NCBI GenBank assembly: GCA_940337035.1 | Contig: CALNHX010003629.1 | Location: forward strand, 1 to 64,000 | DNA from: Agriotes lineatus | Lineage: Eukaryota; Arthropoda; Insecta; Coleoptera; Elateridae | Length of the DNA: 64,000 nt | Direction of reading: 5' to 3' | Part shown: positions 43,995 to 56,440 of the stretch, one piece after another | Layout: each line of letters starts with the position of its first letter | How positions within the stretch are numbered: position 1 is the stretch's first letter | Notes under the pieces: model-generated | What the model was told of the DNA's origin: nothing | Databases searched by the model: none | Seen by the model: only the letters and a program-made list of their open reading frames with translations | Position numbers and translations under genes: made by a program

Positions 43995-45543
43995 CAGGGT
44001 GTCCCGCGAGGTAAGGTACAAAATTTCAGGGCGTGTTCCTCAGGTAAATTCGAGTTGAAAATGTCTATCTGAACATGGTCTGCAAATGCTTCCTTATCTA
44101 GATAAAACATTTTTAAAATTTTAGTAGTAGTTACTAGAGGAAAATCTCTTTTATTAACAAAAAAATATTATTACAATAATTGTTCAAAATGACCACCTTC
44201 ACACCGCAAGCACAGTCTCTCCCGTTTATAAATGTGATTGACGACTTTCTGGATAACACGGCGGTTGTTTCTAATGTCAGCAGCAACTTCAATAATTTTA
44301 TGAAGCAGTTTATCCCTAGTACGTGATTTCTCCACTTACACCACAGTCTTCATGTGTCCCCACAAGTAGTAATCTCGGAGATTTTAATTGGGCCACCCCA
44401 TCCAATCCAACGTCCAGGAAAAGTGGTATTTAAATACTCAACCACATTTCTACCATAGTGCGGCAGAGCACCGTCATGTTGTACCCACATCTATTGTTTT
44501 ATTTGAGGCGGGATATCCTCCAACAACACTGGCAGTTCTTCTCGTAAAAATTAAAGATAAATCAGAGATGTCAAACGAGCGTCAAACACAAAAGGGCCAG
44601 CTAATTGGTCCCCTAACAAACCGCACCAAACAGTAACCGAAAAACGGTGTTGGAAATTCCGTTCGATAGTTGCATGGGGATTTTCAAGCTGCCAAGAATG
44701 GGAATTTCTCAAATTATTAACACCGTCTCGAGTAAATGTACACTCATCGGTGAACAAAATTTTATTAACAAGATTACAATGTGCGTTGATCCAATTACAG
44801 AACTGCATACGAGGATCCGGATCAGCGGGCAGCAAAGATTGGACAGGTTGCAAACTGAATGGGTACAAACCAAAATTATGCATCGTTTTCTATATAGTCA
44901 TTCAGCTAGCACCAGTGCGAACTGCTATTCTGCGGACACTAGTTGACGGTGACCTTTCAACACTATCCAGTATTAAATCATGGTCAGCTGCTGATAGACG
45001 TGTTACTGTAGCGTTTGTAAACGATCCTATTGCTCTAAGATGTTCGAAAACTCTCCCAAATACTCTACTATCAGGTATTCTTCGATTCGGATACCGGCGG
45101 CGGTATTCCGTCACTGATTTCCTACCCCTGCAGTCGCAGTATCCATAGACTAACAGCATGTCTGAGTATTCTTCATTTGTAAAAACAAACATGACAGTAG
45201 ATTTGAAATTAACCGTCTGATGAAATGCGGAGTTCAATCAAACTGTAACAATAAATAACAAGATGTAGTACGGCCTACTGGCTGGCGAGAACATGTGGCT
45301 CCATCGCACATTTATAAAAGGGGTAGACTGTGCTTGCTGTGTAAAGATGGATATTCTGAACAATTATTATTTTCATATTTTTTTGAAATAAGAGAGATTT
45401 TGGTGTAACAATACTAAAATTTAAAAAATGTCATATCTCAATAAAGAAGCATTTGCGGACCATGTTCATATAGACATTTTCGACTCGAATTTACCTAAGG
45501 AACACGTTCTGAAATTTTGTATCTTACCTCGTGGGACACCCTG
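43995..45543. mobile_element. Mariner-like transposon (DUF4817-type transposase), both ends present
   Basis: Ends CAGGGTGTCCCGCGAGGTAA and, complemented, CAGGGTGTCCCACGAGGTAA. The inverted repeats are about 150 bp long and TA flanks each side (43993-43994 and 45544-45545). Minus-strand transposase remnants fill the centre. Size 1,549 bp. Confidence 0.9.
44375..45240 (-). pseudogene. Transposase of the mariner-like element, inactivated
   Basis: An N-terminal helix-turn-helix (FTNEEYSDMLLVYGYCDCRG, YRRRYPNRRIPDSRVFGRV) is followed by ILFTDECTF (first catalytic Asp), HSWQLENPHA, VTVWCGLLGDQLAGPF, then VQHDGALPHYGRNVVEYLN (second Asp) and WIGWGGP. The WPPRSPDL block with the third catalytic residue is deleted, and frames shift at least twice. 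Confidence 0.82.
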
Positions 45544-47169
45544 TATATGCAACTTCATAGCAGAAGGGCTGTGCGCATGTAGCTGCAGATATTTGTATTT
45601 TTATTGTGAAATTTTACCGTTGTTATACCCAATATAAGCCGAAGAAGAGTCCGTGGTGTTATTGCCGGTGAAGATAATAATGACGACCTACCCCAAAAGA
45701 TAGTAGGCAAGCTAATGGAAAGTGGCGATTTTATGGAGAAACTGAAGGACATAATTAATAAATCTATAAAAATCATATGGAGACGACAATCAAGCATCTC
45801 GAAGAGAAAGTTGTGCAACTGGAACATAAACTTGCAAAAACAGTAGCAGAATTTGATGATGTGCTAGATGGTTACGAGCAGTATACACAAAGGAACAGCG
45901 TTAGAATACCAAAGAAGTAGTAACCAAACTCTGTAAGGAGAAACTTAATGTTGAATTATCTGCTAGTGCAATCGATATAGCTCACTGTTTGAAAGGTGAA
46001 GAAGGAATGCACCGGCCAATTATAGTGAAACTCGTACAAAGAAGTGTAAAAAAGAGGTTTATAGCAAGCTCAAATAATTATTTGGGAAGACCTAACATGG
46101 AAAAGAAATAAACTTGTGAAATCATCTGTAAACAAGATCGGAATAATGCTGTGGTGACAAATGATCTGGTGATCTTTGCCGAGGTTAACAATTTCACTAG
46201 AAAAATTAATACCTATAGTGAAATAAATTCTCTCTCAACCTGATTGTGTGGAGTGGACGCGTATACTGATAACTCCTATGTCAATTACATACCCGCATAC
46301 TCACTAGTATAAATAATATTTTTGGTTATTATTTATTTATGTTTGCATCTGTGGAACCAAACTGTGCGAGCAATTATAATAACTCCGGCAATTTAGCAGT
46401 AGCGCACTTGAATAGGTATTTGGTCACTGGTTACGTAGGTACTGATTACGATATTTTATTACTAGCCGAAACATATCTTAGCTCTTACATAGACAACAAG
46501 ACCGTTTACATACCAATTATAATTTAATTCGTAAAGATAGTTACTCATGATGATGATGTTACTGCTTACATACGAAATGATTTAAATTATAAAATAATTG
46601 AAACAAATGATGAGATTGAACAGTTATGGTTTTCTGTGAAGATCAAATCTAATTTAATGGTATTTCGTATATTATATAGACCTCCGTCTACTAATAGTTA
46701 TAAGGACTTTATTGACAATTTGGAGCTCTCGTTTACATTATGTGCATCTCTATCTGATAGTTTTTCTTGTTTGGGTGATGTAAATATTGATATGTTGGAC
46801 TGTGTCTATCCATCCAAGCACTAGGTGTTTTTGTGAATTTTTGAGTTGTCTTAATTTGTATCATTATATCACAACTCCTACTAGAGTTACACAAGATTCA
46901 CAGTCTCTTATTGGTTATAATCTCGAGTAATCCATCTTTAATAAAACATTCCGGTGTTCAACCGAATTCTGAATCTGATCACGATATAATTTCATTATTA
47001 TATATCATGTAGCTGCACAGTTGGAGCAAAGAGCGCCCATAGGGTGTTTTACTGGCATATAGATAAGTATGTGGTGAGGATGCTAGTCTCAAGCACTATC
47101 TTGGGTCTGTGCATTTATTGTAATTCGGTTTATTAATATCTTCTATTGTTTTCTATCTTTTGCTATTTT

Positions 47170-47815
47170 TACTTCCTTTTACTACTATAAAGGAAGTATT
47201 GGATTCACCCCAAAAATTCTAAATTGAGTTTTCAACAGATCTTCACGTTTTAGAGTCCCCTGATCCCAAAAAAACATATTTTTTTTCATTGGTCTGTCTG
47301 TGTGTCTGTCTGTGTGTCTGTGAACAGAATATCTCAAAAACGAAAAGAGGTATGGCGTTGAAACTTCATATATAAGTTTTGTGTACTATGTAGATGAGAC
47401 AGCAAGCTTTTGAAGAAAATCGCATAACCGGAAGTAGGTGTTTACTCTTGTGATTTTTCAGTTTTTTTCGATTTTTTCAAAAACGGCTCTAACGATTTTT
47501 TTTAAATTTTACATTTTTCTTACATTTTTAATGTGTATTGATGTGAGATAGGTGATTTTCCAGTTGAATACTTCTAAAGTGGGTTTCTTTTGTTTTTTTT
47601 TCTATTTTTTTTATTAACTCCTATTTTAAATAAAACACCCGGTATATTATTACATTTTTGAATTCACCTTAAAATTCTAGAGAAAATTTGTCTCTTCAAC
47701 TAACACTCGATTTTGTACCGTTTTTGTAGAATTTGTAATTTTTGAAAATTTTTAACAAATGGTTAAAAATTAAAAATGAAATTTTTGACTAATTATAAGA
47801 TCACTGTAAAAGGAA
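47170..47815. repeat. Unclassified repeat with GGAAGT-type ends and GTCTGT microsatellite
   Basis: Starts ACTTCCTTTTACTACTATAA with a local hairpin, contains TCTGTCTGTGTGTCTGTCTG, and ends CTGTAAAAGGAAGT. No coding. Similar AAGGAAGTATT repeats are common in arthropods, as far as I recall. Confidence 0.5.
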
Positions 47816-47816
47816 G

Positions 47817-48360
47817 TTGTGTGAGTGTATCACACCAGATTTTTTTTCTTCATTCCAACTTTCGCCAGTTTGTTTTAATTCTTCGATGATTGTTCTTTTC
47901 CATGTATTATTTGGTCTACCTCTCTTTCTTTTCCCTATCATGTTATATTCCAAAGCTTGTCTTGTTATATTCCCTGTTAGTGTGGCCAATCCATCTCCAT
48001 TTGTGTTTCTTTATTGTCACTTCTATTTTTTCTTCCTTCGTCATCTTCCATAAATCTTCGTTGCTGATTACTTCTGGCCAAAAAATTCCACATATAATTC
48101 TAAGGCATTTATTTATGAATGACTGTAGCTTTTTGTATGTTTTTATTTTCTTTTCACGTCTCTGCACCATAGAGTTTAGTGTGCTTTTTATATTACTGCG
48201 GAAGAGTCGGTGTTTAGTTTTCCTGCAAATGTTTGATTTCCAAATTTTAACGATATAATTTACTGTGCCATTAATGTAAGTGTACCCAAACAACCTCCAG
48301 TAGTGAAAACCATTCGAACCTTCAAATGTTTTGATAAATATTCTTTTCATAATGATTTCC
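47817..48360 (-). pseudogene. LINE 3'-end fragment (RTE-like)
   Basis: Minus-strand text: KLQSFINKCLRIICGIFWPE, VISNEDLWKMTKEEKIEV, HKWRWIGHTNRE, then in a shifted frame GKRKRGRPNNTWKRTIIEEL and LKQTGESWNEEKKSG. Same family as the fragment at 17428. It is inserted in the older Jockey/CR1-like LINE. Confidence 0.8.
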
Positions 48361-49055
48361 AGTTACTCCCATTACAACAAATATACTACGTAAATGACGT
48401 CAATGAAAAGCTATTTATATCAAATACTAATTAGTTAATACTTTTGAGAAACATACACCCTGGAGAACAATAAAATTTACTAAAAAGCCAGCGCCTTGGC
48501 TGACAGATAATATTAAATTAATAATGAAGATGAGAGATAAAGCTACAATAAAATTTTAAAAAATCTAAAAATGTAAATAATTGGGAATACTATAAATGTA
48601 AATGACTCCGGAACTTAACGAGCCAAAGTATAATAAATAAAAAAAAGTCTACTATGTACTTGCACAAAACTAAAAGTCAAAATTCAAAACAAATTTAGCA
48701 ATCTCTTATAGTTATTAAGGTACCGAGGGCATTATGAGTAAAATAAGAGCCCAAGATTGTTAAGTGTACTAACCGAGGGCTTTGGCCCGAGGTGTGTACA
48801 ACAATCGCGGGCTCTTAGCTCATAATGCCTGTGGTGCCTTCAAGGTTTTATGTCCTACCAATTTTCTTACCTAATTCATATTCATATTCAATTCATATAA
48901 TTACTATGCTATGGTATTTAAGATTGATCTAGTTAGCTGATCTAAGTTAGATTTGTGACATTAGCTGAGCTGTAATTAATTTTCATTGTGACAGTGGTGC
49001 ATAATAAAGTTGTATCCATGGAAACAAATACTGTTAATTTTTCATAATAACCCTA

Positions 49056-49243
49056 GGGCCGGTTGCAGAAAGCAATGTTAAGTCTGGTGTTAGCTAACAT
49101 CGCGTCAAAGTGAACAAAATCGCATCAAATTTTGTTTACTAATGTATTAGTTACCATAAGCATTTGAGATTTGATTCGCTTTTGTTCACTTTGACGTGAT
49201 GTTAGCTAACACCAGACTTAACATTGCTTTCTGCAACCGGCCC
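49056..49243. mobile_element. 188-bp palindromic MITE, CTA target duplication
   Basis: Inverted arms of about 45 bp start GGGCCGGTTGCAGAAAGCAA and end TTGCTTTCTGCAACCGGCCC, with CTA on both sides. The 3-bp duplication suggests a PIF/Harbinger-type parent, but this is not proved. Confidence 0.85.
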
Positions 49244-49368
49244 CTAGTGTTCTTATGAAGAGAATATAATTCATGTATCACGTGAAGCTATTCCAACCAA
49301 TGAGGTGCATGCAAATGCCTAGTTACACATTATAACAGCGGTAGTAATTTATTTTCGTAATTGTTTTT

Positions 49369-49600
49369 ACGGGTGATCATAAATGGTTGTGATTTTTTTT
49401 AAGTTGGCACTGCTAATGTTGGTTACCCTGCTGTCAATTTTAAGTCTATGTCAAATTTGATGTTAGCAGCATAGGTTTTCCGTCAGTTTTGACACAAACT
49501 GACACAAAACCTAACCTGCTAACCTCGAATTTGACATAGACTTAAAATTGATAGCAGGGTAGCCAACATTAACAGTGCCAACCTAAGAAAAGAATACATA
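49369..49600. mobile_element. MITE, 'GTCTATGTCAAATTCGAGG' family (copy 5, near complete)
   Basis: Nested inverted segments: GATCATAAATG, GTTGGCACTGCTAATGTTGG, CAATTTTAAGTCTATGTCAA, and a TTTTGACACA centre; mirrored to CCAACATTAACAGTGCCAAC. Confidence 0.82.
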
Positions 49601-50349
49601 TTTGATATTTTGCATTTCATTCAATATATTCTCTTTCCAAATATAACTCGTGTAATAATTAATGATCGATGATTTTTAACTCGCACTACGCACTCGTTAA
49701 ATTTAGGTTCCGGTTTTAACTCGGAAAAAAATCATCGATAATAATCATTCCACTTGTTATATTACAACTGAAAATAATTGGAGCGTTATTTTGTATCTAA
49801 GATACCTTAAAATAGAGTCATTAATTTCAATTAATGTACTGGTAGGACATAAAAACTTTAAATCTTTAGAGTTTCTTAAATTATAAAATACCTGATAATC
49901 TACCTCAGCCGGATTAAGTAAATAATTATTTTATTAACAACATACAAAAACTTTCAGTTGATTCAGAAGTTAATAATTATTATTTAAAAAATAGACACAT
50001 AAATGTAGCTGATGAATTTAAATTTGAAACCGTAACGGAAGAAACCGTTACTAAATTAGTGAAACAAATCAAAACAAATGCCACTGATTCAGATGGTATA
50101 AATTTAAGAATGATAGATTTATGGTATCTCTTAATTAGTAAATATTTAACACACATTGTTAATGCGTGCCTTACAGATATAGTTTTTCCAGACTGTTGGA
50201 AGATAGTTTGGTTTCACCTTTGCCAAGGTCTAGTGATCCACAAAATTACTCCGATTTTAGACCTTGAAACGGGTCAATTCCTGCCACCTGTATTTATTCA
50301 AATTATATCTTTTCATTATATAATAATTAGCAATGAAGCCTGGCAGTAA

Positions 50350-51440
50350 GAGCTCTTGTATTTATGCACGTAGTTTAGTACTATAAAGTGATATTTAATG
50401 TATGCTCAGTCAATGACTATAAGTGCGGTGTGCTACTAGTGCGTGAAACCATACGCCAACAATGCAGTTTTAGCGCGGGAATAACCAGTCAGTATGAGAA
50501 TCAACGCCGCAGGCCGGAGGCCTGCAAGAAGGGCATTCGCGCCCAAGTGGTTGAATAGCGCGGATCAAGAGATTCGCACCCAGAAGTGCGGGTCATCGCG
50601 AGTTCGCTGATCGAACTCGCGAATTGTCAGCAACACGAAGTGGGCTAATAACAGCCCTAAACAGCGCATCATATATTGTGTGGTAGCCGGCATTATTCGC
50701 CGTCGGCTAATCGTGCCTCTAAAAGAGACGCCAGCACCCAAAAGCAGCCAAATCCTGCCGCAGTTGCAGCCTTATCAGAAGACAGCTATCGTTGCAACAT
50801 CATAGGAAAAGCACCTGCCTTAGTATACAGCTATAACACGGAAGCCCTCAAAAGCCAGGTTAGTTAATAGCCATAATCACCGCACCAGCAAAATATTATT
50901 GCACCAGCTGGAGCCATTACCCTTGTGATTGTTAGCACGGGGAAGTACCTGCTGATCGAGCGTCGCAGTTACGTCATCCCAGCGTGCACTCATTATCTTC
51001 GAAGGCCGGTACCGGTTACAAGCCTGTTCAAGAAAGGACAGCGTCGCGTTGAGTCTACTAGTGCACGCTATTTAACTTTGCGCCGATTAATGGACTTCTA
51101 CGTATCTGTTTGAACCATTTTCATATATGTAGCGTGTTAGCGCTGTATTTTGCAGGTACTTCTATGTATTTTCTTGTGTGTGTATTGGTTTGCAGATTAT
51201 ATTGTAAACTGTTTAGCTTCTTGTGGTCATTCATATTTGCATTGGTGAGTACAACATTTCAGGTGTCCACGAGCTGGCCTTAAACAATATTTGTTGGCCT
51301 CAAATAACATTAGCTTCTCCCTTAGCTGCACTGAGAATATAAAAAAGAGTCTCATAAGCATACCGACTGAATCAGCTAGCAAGAGCAAAGTAAAGTAATA
51401 ATTTAGTAAGTGTAGGTAGGTAAAGGAGGGGCAGTGTTAC
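50350..51440. mobile_element. Unclassified GC-richer insertion in the old LINE
   Basis: Separates two parts of the LINE RT (left break about 50290-50350, right break about 51440). 50430-51110 is markedly richer in G and C than its surroundings (for example GCCGCAGGCCGGAGGCCTGC). A solo LTR would fit, but I could not define ends or a target duplication. Confidence 0.4.
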
Positions 51441-52659
51441 AACCTATTATTGTCCTTCTAACATTCTCAAAAGTTCTGGAAAAGATTATGAGTGATCAGA
51501 TGAGACTTCAACACTTTTAATTTATTTCCTGAAAATCAATAAGGTTTTCGTTCATCTCATAGTTGTACCACCGCCATTCAATATAACTGAAGACATATTA
51601 CAGGCAATCGATAACGGTAAAGTCACTATTCTTACACTTTTAGATTACAGCAAAGCATTTAACTGTATTAACCGTGAACTGCTGTATTCTATATTTCACT
51701 ATCTTGGATTTGCACCTAATGCAATAACATTACTTCGAAGTTATTTTAATAAACAATATCAATGTGTAAAAATCGATAATAAAATTTCTAAGTCCCAGCA
51801 CATACTTCAAGGAGTGCCTCAAGGTTCAATATTAGAAAACCTGCCGATTGAGCAGTTTGGGAATGTAATTGCTTACCTTAAACAAATAAATCTAACACTT
51901 CCAGATACCAAAACGCATTTAATAAACCATTATTGTTGCTATATTTGTTTCGTGTTTTTAAATTTTTAAAACACGTTGTTCCGGGAAACGTGTTTTAAGC
52001 TGCTGTTTTTATTCTAGGATTTAGATATTAAAAAGATGACTTAAAATACGATCAACAGAAAAAGTCATTTAAAGATGTTCACCAATTACCTTGGCAACTG
52101 TATTCTTTTCGATTCATATTTGCACGAATACAAAAATGGACGCTTTGTCAATATTTGGCAATCGCCGTCGTTGTCCCCGTATATTGACTGTTTATTTGCG
52201 CCATGGATGTTCTACAATGTTGTCTACAATGTTTGATTTTAAATAATAAGTCATATTACTGAATTTATGAATAGTTGGAGAAAAAATTGTATGTTTCATT
52301 CGCACAACAATGTGTTTTCGGGATGGGTAAAACTCGCTGGACGACATGCTTATCCCGAAATCATGCATTTTTTGTACTAATGAAACAAATAACTATTCAT
52401 AGCCTAGATTCTGATACTTCCAGTAGAATACAACGTCTGCAAAATTCATGCTTAAGATTTATCTACGGTATTATGCGTAATATGACCATTTACCATATAT
52501 CACACAAATTATCTGAATCTAAGTGGCTTAATACGAAAGACAAGCGTTTACTTCGCACAGCATCGTTACATCATAGAATCATCTTTGAAAAAACCCACCT
52601 TATTTATACAGGGACCGACAGAAACATATTAAACATTTTATTTACAATTTTTTTCTTTA

Positions 52660-53200
52660 TACAGTGTAATAACAAAAAAAAAACGAAAACATGAGTATGT
52701 GCACAAAACTTGGGTGTTTATTTATTTAAATATCGAGTGCCGGAGATGTCCACCTTCTTCTTCAGAACATTCATTAATACGTCGAACAAAATCTTGCATA
52801 ACTTTTTCTAGTATATCTTGCCTAATACCGTTAATTGCATGACGAATATTGTTCATTTATAATATGAGGACAATTTTGGTAAACTTTGCTTTTCAAATAG
52901 CCCCAAAGAAAGAAATCAGGAGTTGACAAATCGGGACTATTAGCAGGCCAGGAAATGTTTTCAAATCGCAAAATTAGCCTGTCTTGGAAATTATCAAGCA
53001 AAAGTTGCCTTGGTTCTGCTGCAGTATGACTTGTCGCACCATCTTGTTGAAATCAGGCATTGCGAACATTTATGTTTCGGTTATCGAGTTCAAGCAACAA
53101 AAAATTCTGAATCGTCTCCCTGTAACGTTCACCATTAAGGTCCAGTTGAAAAGCAGTATTGTACTGAACTGACCCTCTTGATTCCACTGCTCTACGATAC
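52660..53200 (-). pseudogene. Mariner-like transposase relic
   Basis: Minus-strand text includes YRETIQNFLLLELDNRNINV, FQQDGATSHTA (second catalytic Asp), ISWPANSPDLSTPDFFLWGY (third) and LKSKVYQNCP. It is truncated at the N-terminus, with several stops. Confidence 0.78.
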
Positions 53201-53299
53201 CTATTGATTTATGTTTTTTAGTGTTAATTTTTAATTGCAGTTAAATGGTGGAATAAAGACTTTATTTATTTTATATTTATTTATTTATTCACTGTATAC

Positions 53300-53490
53300 T
53301 CAAAAAGGATCCTTCAGTATTGTGGTCACATAGCTCGTAGGGGAGACGAGAATTTGGAGAAACTCATGGTAGTCGAACAAGGTAGAAGGACAGAGGGCAT
53401 GAGAAAGATCACCGTTACGGTGGTCTGGTCAAATCAATTTGACTACAGGCTCCTATATGGTAACAGCAATGAGAAGGGTTCTTCCTAGAT
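53300..53490 (+). pseudogene. LINE 3'-end fragment
   Basis: Reads ILQYCGHIARRGDENLEKLM, VVEQGRRTEGMRK and, after a shift, WSNQ, the GHIARR-type block after RT in RTE-like LINEs. Confidence 0.7.
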
Positions 53491-53749
53491 ACAAATTTGT
53501 TTGAGTGAGTCTTACACAGAATTACAAAAGTAAAACAATTACATGTACAATTATTATATCTACAAAAATCACTAGTTTAGGTAAATAATCACAGTCTATA
53601 AAACATTTTTAGTAAATTTACAGATTACATTTTCAAAAAGCTCGGACACATCATAAAAAGCTTGTTCTACGAGATAGTTCTTTAACTGCTTTGAAGCATT
53701 TCGCAGGTAAATTTCTAGTGTTTGCGGACAACCCATTGAACATCTTAAA

Positions 53750-54790
53750 AGCTACGAAAAAAGCTGATTGTTTTTGTGTCCGGGTACTGCGATTCAATGG
53801 TACCACTATTTTATCTGCTTGACGCAGAACTAAATTTAATTAAATTTTCTTTTACATACTTTAAACATTCATAGATGAACAGACAAGTCACCGTTAATAT
53901 TTTGAGTTGCTTAAAAAGTGGTTTACAATGATCCATGTAATGTGTACGAGCTAGTAGTCTAATAACTCTTTTTTGAATTACGAACACTCTTTTAAAGCTC
54001 GCACTTTTGCCCCACAGTAGTACACCATAATTTAAAACACTTTGGAAGTTTAAAAAATAGAACATTTTAACTGTATCTGTAGATGCTACTTCCAGCAGTG
54101 TTCTTATCTGAAAAGTGCAAATAGTTAATTGGCAATGTGTTCGATGTGATTATGCCAAACCAGTCTTTCGTCGATGAAAAAAACTAAACATGTAACAGTA
54201 TTTTTGGATGTCATTCGATTATTCATAGTGAAAGTGATTTCTGGCGTTTTGTCTGGGTTCATTGTCATGTTGTTGGCTATGAACCACAACTTTGCATAAT
54301 TAATTGACTATTCTCGAAATAGTTTAAGATCGTTCATACACTCTGATGTATTAATTAGCGTCGTATCATCCGCAAATAACACCATTCTATCAGCTTTACA
54401 ATTTACAGGTAAGTCATTGATGTAAAGTACAAATAGTAAAAGCCCCAGGATAGAACCTTGTGGAACACCCTTTACTACTGATGAAATTGTAGATACTTGG
54501 TCATTTATTAATATTTGTTGTTTCCTATCGGACCAGTAGTCTTTTATGAGTAATTGTGTTGTACCTCTAATGCCATAATATTTCAATTTTTCTACAAGAT
54601 TATGGTGGTCCACTCTATCAAAGGCCTTACGTAAATCCAGCAGGGTTTCTCCAGCCAATTGTTTATTATTGAAGGCGTCCACTACCAATTGTACAATTTC
54701 CAGTACTGCAGTAGTTGTTGATTTTCCATGAAACCAAACTGACTCTATTTATTATGTTAGGTTTATAAATTCCATCAAGCGTTTCTGTAT
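53750..54790 (-). mobile_element. Jockey/CR1-like LINE, reverse transcriptase half
   Basis: A 126-codon open frame (54688-54308) gives TLLDLRKAFDRVDHHNLVEK, VKGVPQGSILGLLLFVLYIN and VLFADDTTLINTSECMNDLK, an intact FADD box. After a break, 54065-53811 gives NYGVLLWGKSASFKRVFVIQ and KRVIRLLARTHYMDHCKPLF, the C-terminal part. N-terminal fingers and endonuclease are missing. Opposite strand to the old LINE at 45.6-52.6 kb. Confidence 0.85.
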
Positions 54791-54849
54791 AATTTTTTCA
54801 AACATTTTTGACATAATTGGAACAATCGATATTGATAGAAAATTGTTGA

Positions 54850-55240
54850 CGTTATTTGTATATAAGAAATACGATATATAAAATTGCCAAGCTACGGTAT
54901 AAAGTAATCCAAAACATACACATAATGCACATTGCAGTGTGAAGACAAATTTTACTAATACCTGTAATCACCGCTACTGATTTTTTGACAGTTACAACAT
55001 AACCAAACTTTATATAGGTATATGATATTTATTTCACTTCATGGTGGAATCAATTATGATCACAGCGCCTTCCATTGCTTACCTTGACTGCAAAGCTAGA
55101 ATGGGTCTGCTGTACATAGTGATTTTCAAAATCACTGACTGTACAACACTTGAACACTTATTCGACACAACCGTCATTGTTTACGTAAACAAAAACAATA
55201 TCCGGTTTTACTAGTTTTTACTAACTAAAAATAGTCACTT
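54850..55240. other. No assigned gene or repeat
   Basis: AT-rich sequence with no recognisable motif. Confidence 0.45.
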
Positions 55241-55244
55241 ATAA

Positions 55245-55420
55245 TACCATGAGTAGTCAAAGTTATGTCGACTATTTTTGGGGTGGTGTCACGAATGTCC
55301 ATTGCGCTTTGGTACGATTAGGACGAGTGCGATAGCACGAGTCCTAATCCCAAGCGCAATGGACATGAGTGGTGATACCACCGCAAAAATAATCTACTTA
55401 ACTTTGACTAAGAATGGTAT
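55245..55420. mobile_element. Palindromic miniature element
   Basis: AATACCATGAGTAGTCAAAG, GGTGGTGTCAC, AATGTCCATTGCGCTTTGG and AGGAC at the left are mirrored by GTCCTAATCCCAAGCGCAAT, GGACAT, GTGGTGATACCACC and ACTTTGACTAAGAATGGTAT at the right, around a GAGTGCGATAGCAC centre. Confidence 0.85.
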
Positions 55421-55701
55421 TCGAGGGACTATTTAATGAACCAAACTACTTTTTCAAATTAGTTTTCAGTAAATCTAGCAACAAACTACGCAATTTCTAT
55501 AGTAACAGAACACTAATATTGACCTTTTCTAATAAAAATCGCATTTGTTAAAAATAGTCACTTGAATACCTTCTAGGAAGATATATCCACTTATATTTTT
55601 TTGATTGGTCAAGAAACGTCAGAATTCTGGATTTTCATTGGTCACTTTTTGACAGATGACAGGTGAATTGAATAGTCTTGATTATTCTTAATGATTATAA
55701 T

Positions 55702-56434
55702 CAAGGCGGTCTATGTTGTTGCAGGCTATGACACTGGCTCTGATGCCAAATTTTCTGTTAGGCCGTTCCAGAACACTTAAGTTTTCAAAGTTTTCATATA
55801 TATTTGACATTAATAAACTATTTTGACAGGACATTTTACATCAGTAGCAAAAATACCTTTGAAGTGTTATGTACCAAGCTGCAAGTGAAATTAACTACGC
55901 TGCATCAGTTACTCCATATATTAACGTGCTCAAACTTCCATCGAATGAATCAGTGGTACAAAAATGGTAACAAGTTTTGAATTGGGAGCACTGACAGATT
56001 AGAAAGATTGTTTGTGAAAAGCACTTTAAAAAAACAGATATAAAGGCTAATAAGATGAAGAGACTTGTTCCGACTGCAATACCACTAGCTTCCAGGCAAT
56101 TTATTTTGAAGAAATGACTGTTTTAGATAGTCCAAATTAGTAGTGATTTACTTGCAATGGGTAATTAGGTACCTACTCATTAGGAATTGTTTTTAAATAG
56201 AATATTACGGTGAAGTGACGTACTACGGTGTGAATAGCAACAATTTTAAAGTCTTTTTATTTAACTGGCATGTATAAGAATAACAGGGACAATGCACGGA
56301 CATTCATTTAGTGACCAAAACTAGTAATTTTTTGTTAAAGGTTGGTGAAGCCATGTTGCCAGATTGTGGTAGACCATTCCATAGGTCACTTTATAGGCCC
56401 AGTGTCATGGTCTGGAACAATATAGACCGCCTTG
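55702..56434. mobile_element. P-element-like transposon remnant
   Basis: Inverted ends CAAGGCGGTCTATGTTGTT and, complemented, CAAGGCGGTCTATATTGTT, extending with GCAGGCTATGACACTGG to about 40 bp. CA-starting ends plus an internal THAP zinc finger are what P elements have. The flanks (ATTATAAT and CTATAAAT) are too different to call a target duplication. Confidence 0.72.
55863..56100 (+). pseudogene. THAP zinc finger remnant
   Basis: KCYVPSCK starts the finger (C-x4-C), then VLKLPSNESVVQKW (the conserved Trp), IRKIVCEKHF (C-x2-H-F) and LVPTAIPL (AVPT-like end). Three or more stops break it. THAP domains bind the ends of P-type transposons. Confidence 0.8.
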
Positions 56435-56440
56435 CTATAA

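Larger units (their letters stand above)
48712..49855. mobile_element. Composite insertion with inverted TTTTATGTCCTACCA ends
   Basis: TTTTATGTCCTACCAATTTT near 48848 and TGGTAGGACATAAAA near 49840 face each other. Outside the left one lies a hairpin with GAGGGCTTTGGCCCGAGG (48719-48840). Between them are two palindromic MITEs (49056-49243 and 49369-49600). The whole block interrupts the old LINE between its linker and RT. Confidence 0.6.
45620..52650 (+). mobile_element. Jockey/CR1-like LINE, ancient, broken by at least three insertions
   Basis: In order: ORF1 coiled coil near 45690-46110 (VAEFDDVLDGYEQYTQRNSV, SAIDIAHCLKGEEGMHRPII); endonuclease near 46390-46830 (YDILLLAETYL, VFRILYRPPSTNSYKDFIDN, CLGDVNIDMLD); linker near 48450-48710 (APWLTDNIKLIMKMRDKATI); RT N-terminal part near 49980-50290 (NNYYLKNRHINVADEFKFET); RT palm near 51450-51830 (TLLDYSKAFNCINRELLYSI, GVPQGSIL); C-terminal part near 52410-52610 (RLQNSCLRFIYGIMRN, ESKWLNTKDKRLLRTASLHH). 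Insertions occupy about 46990-48360, 48712-49855 and 50350-51440. Confidence 0.78.

Noticed and set aside
43889..44110. Small minus-strand frame at the left end of the mariner-like element
   Set aside because: It reads through the terminal inverted repeat; an equivalent frame appears at 45428 in the other repeat, so it is not a gene.
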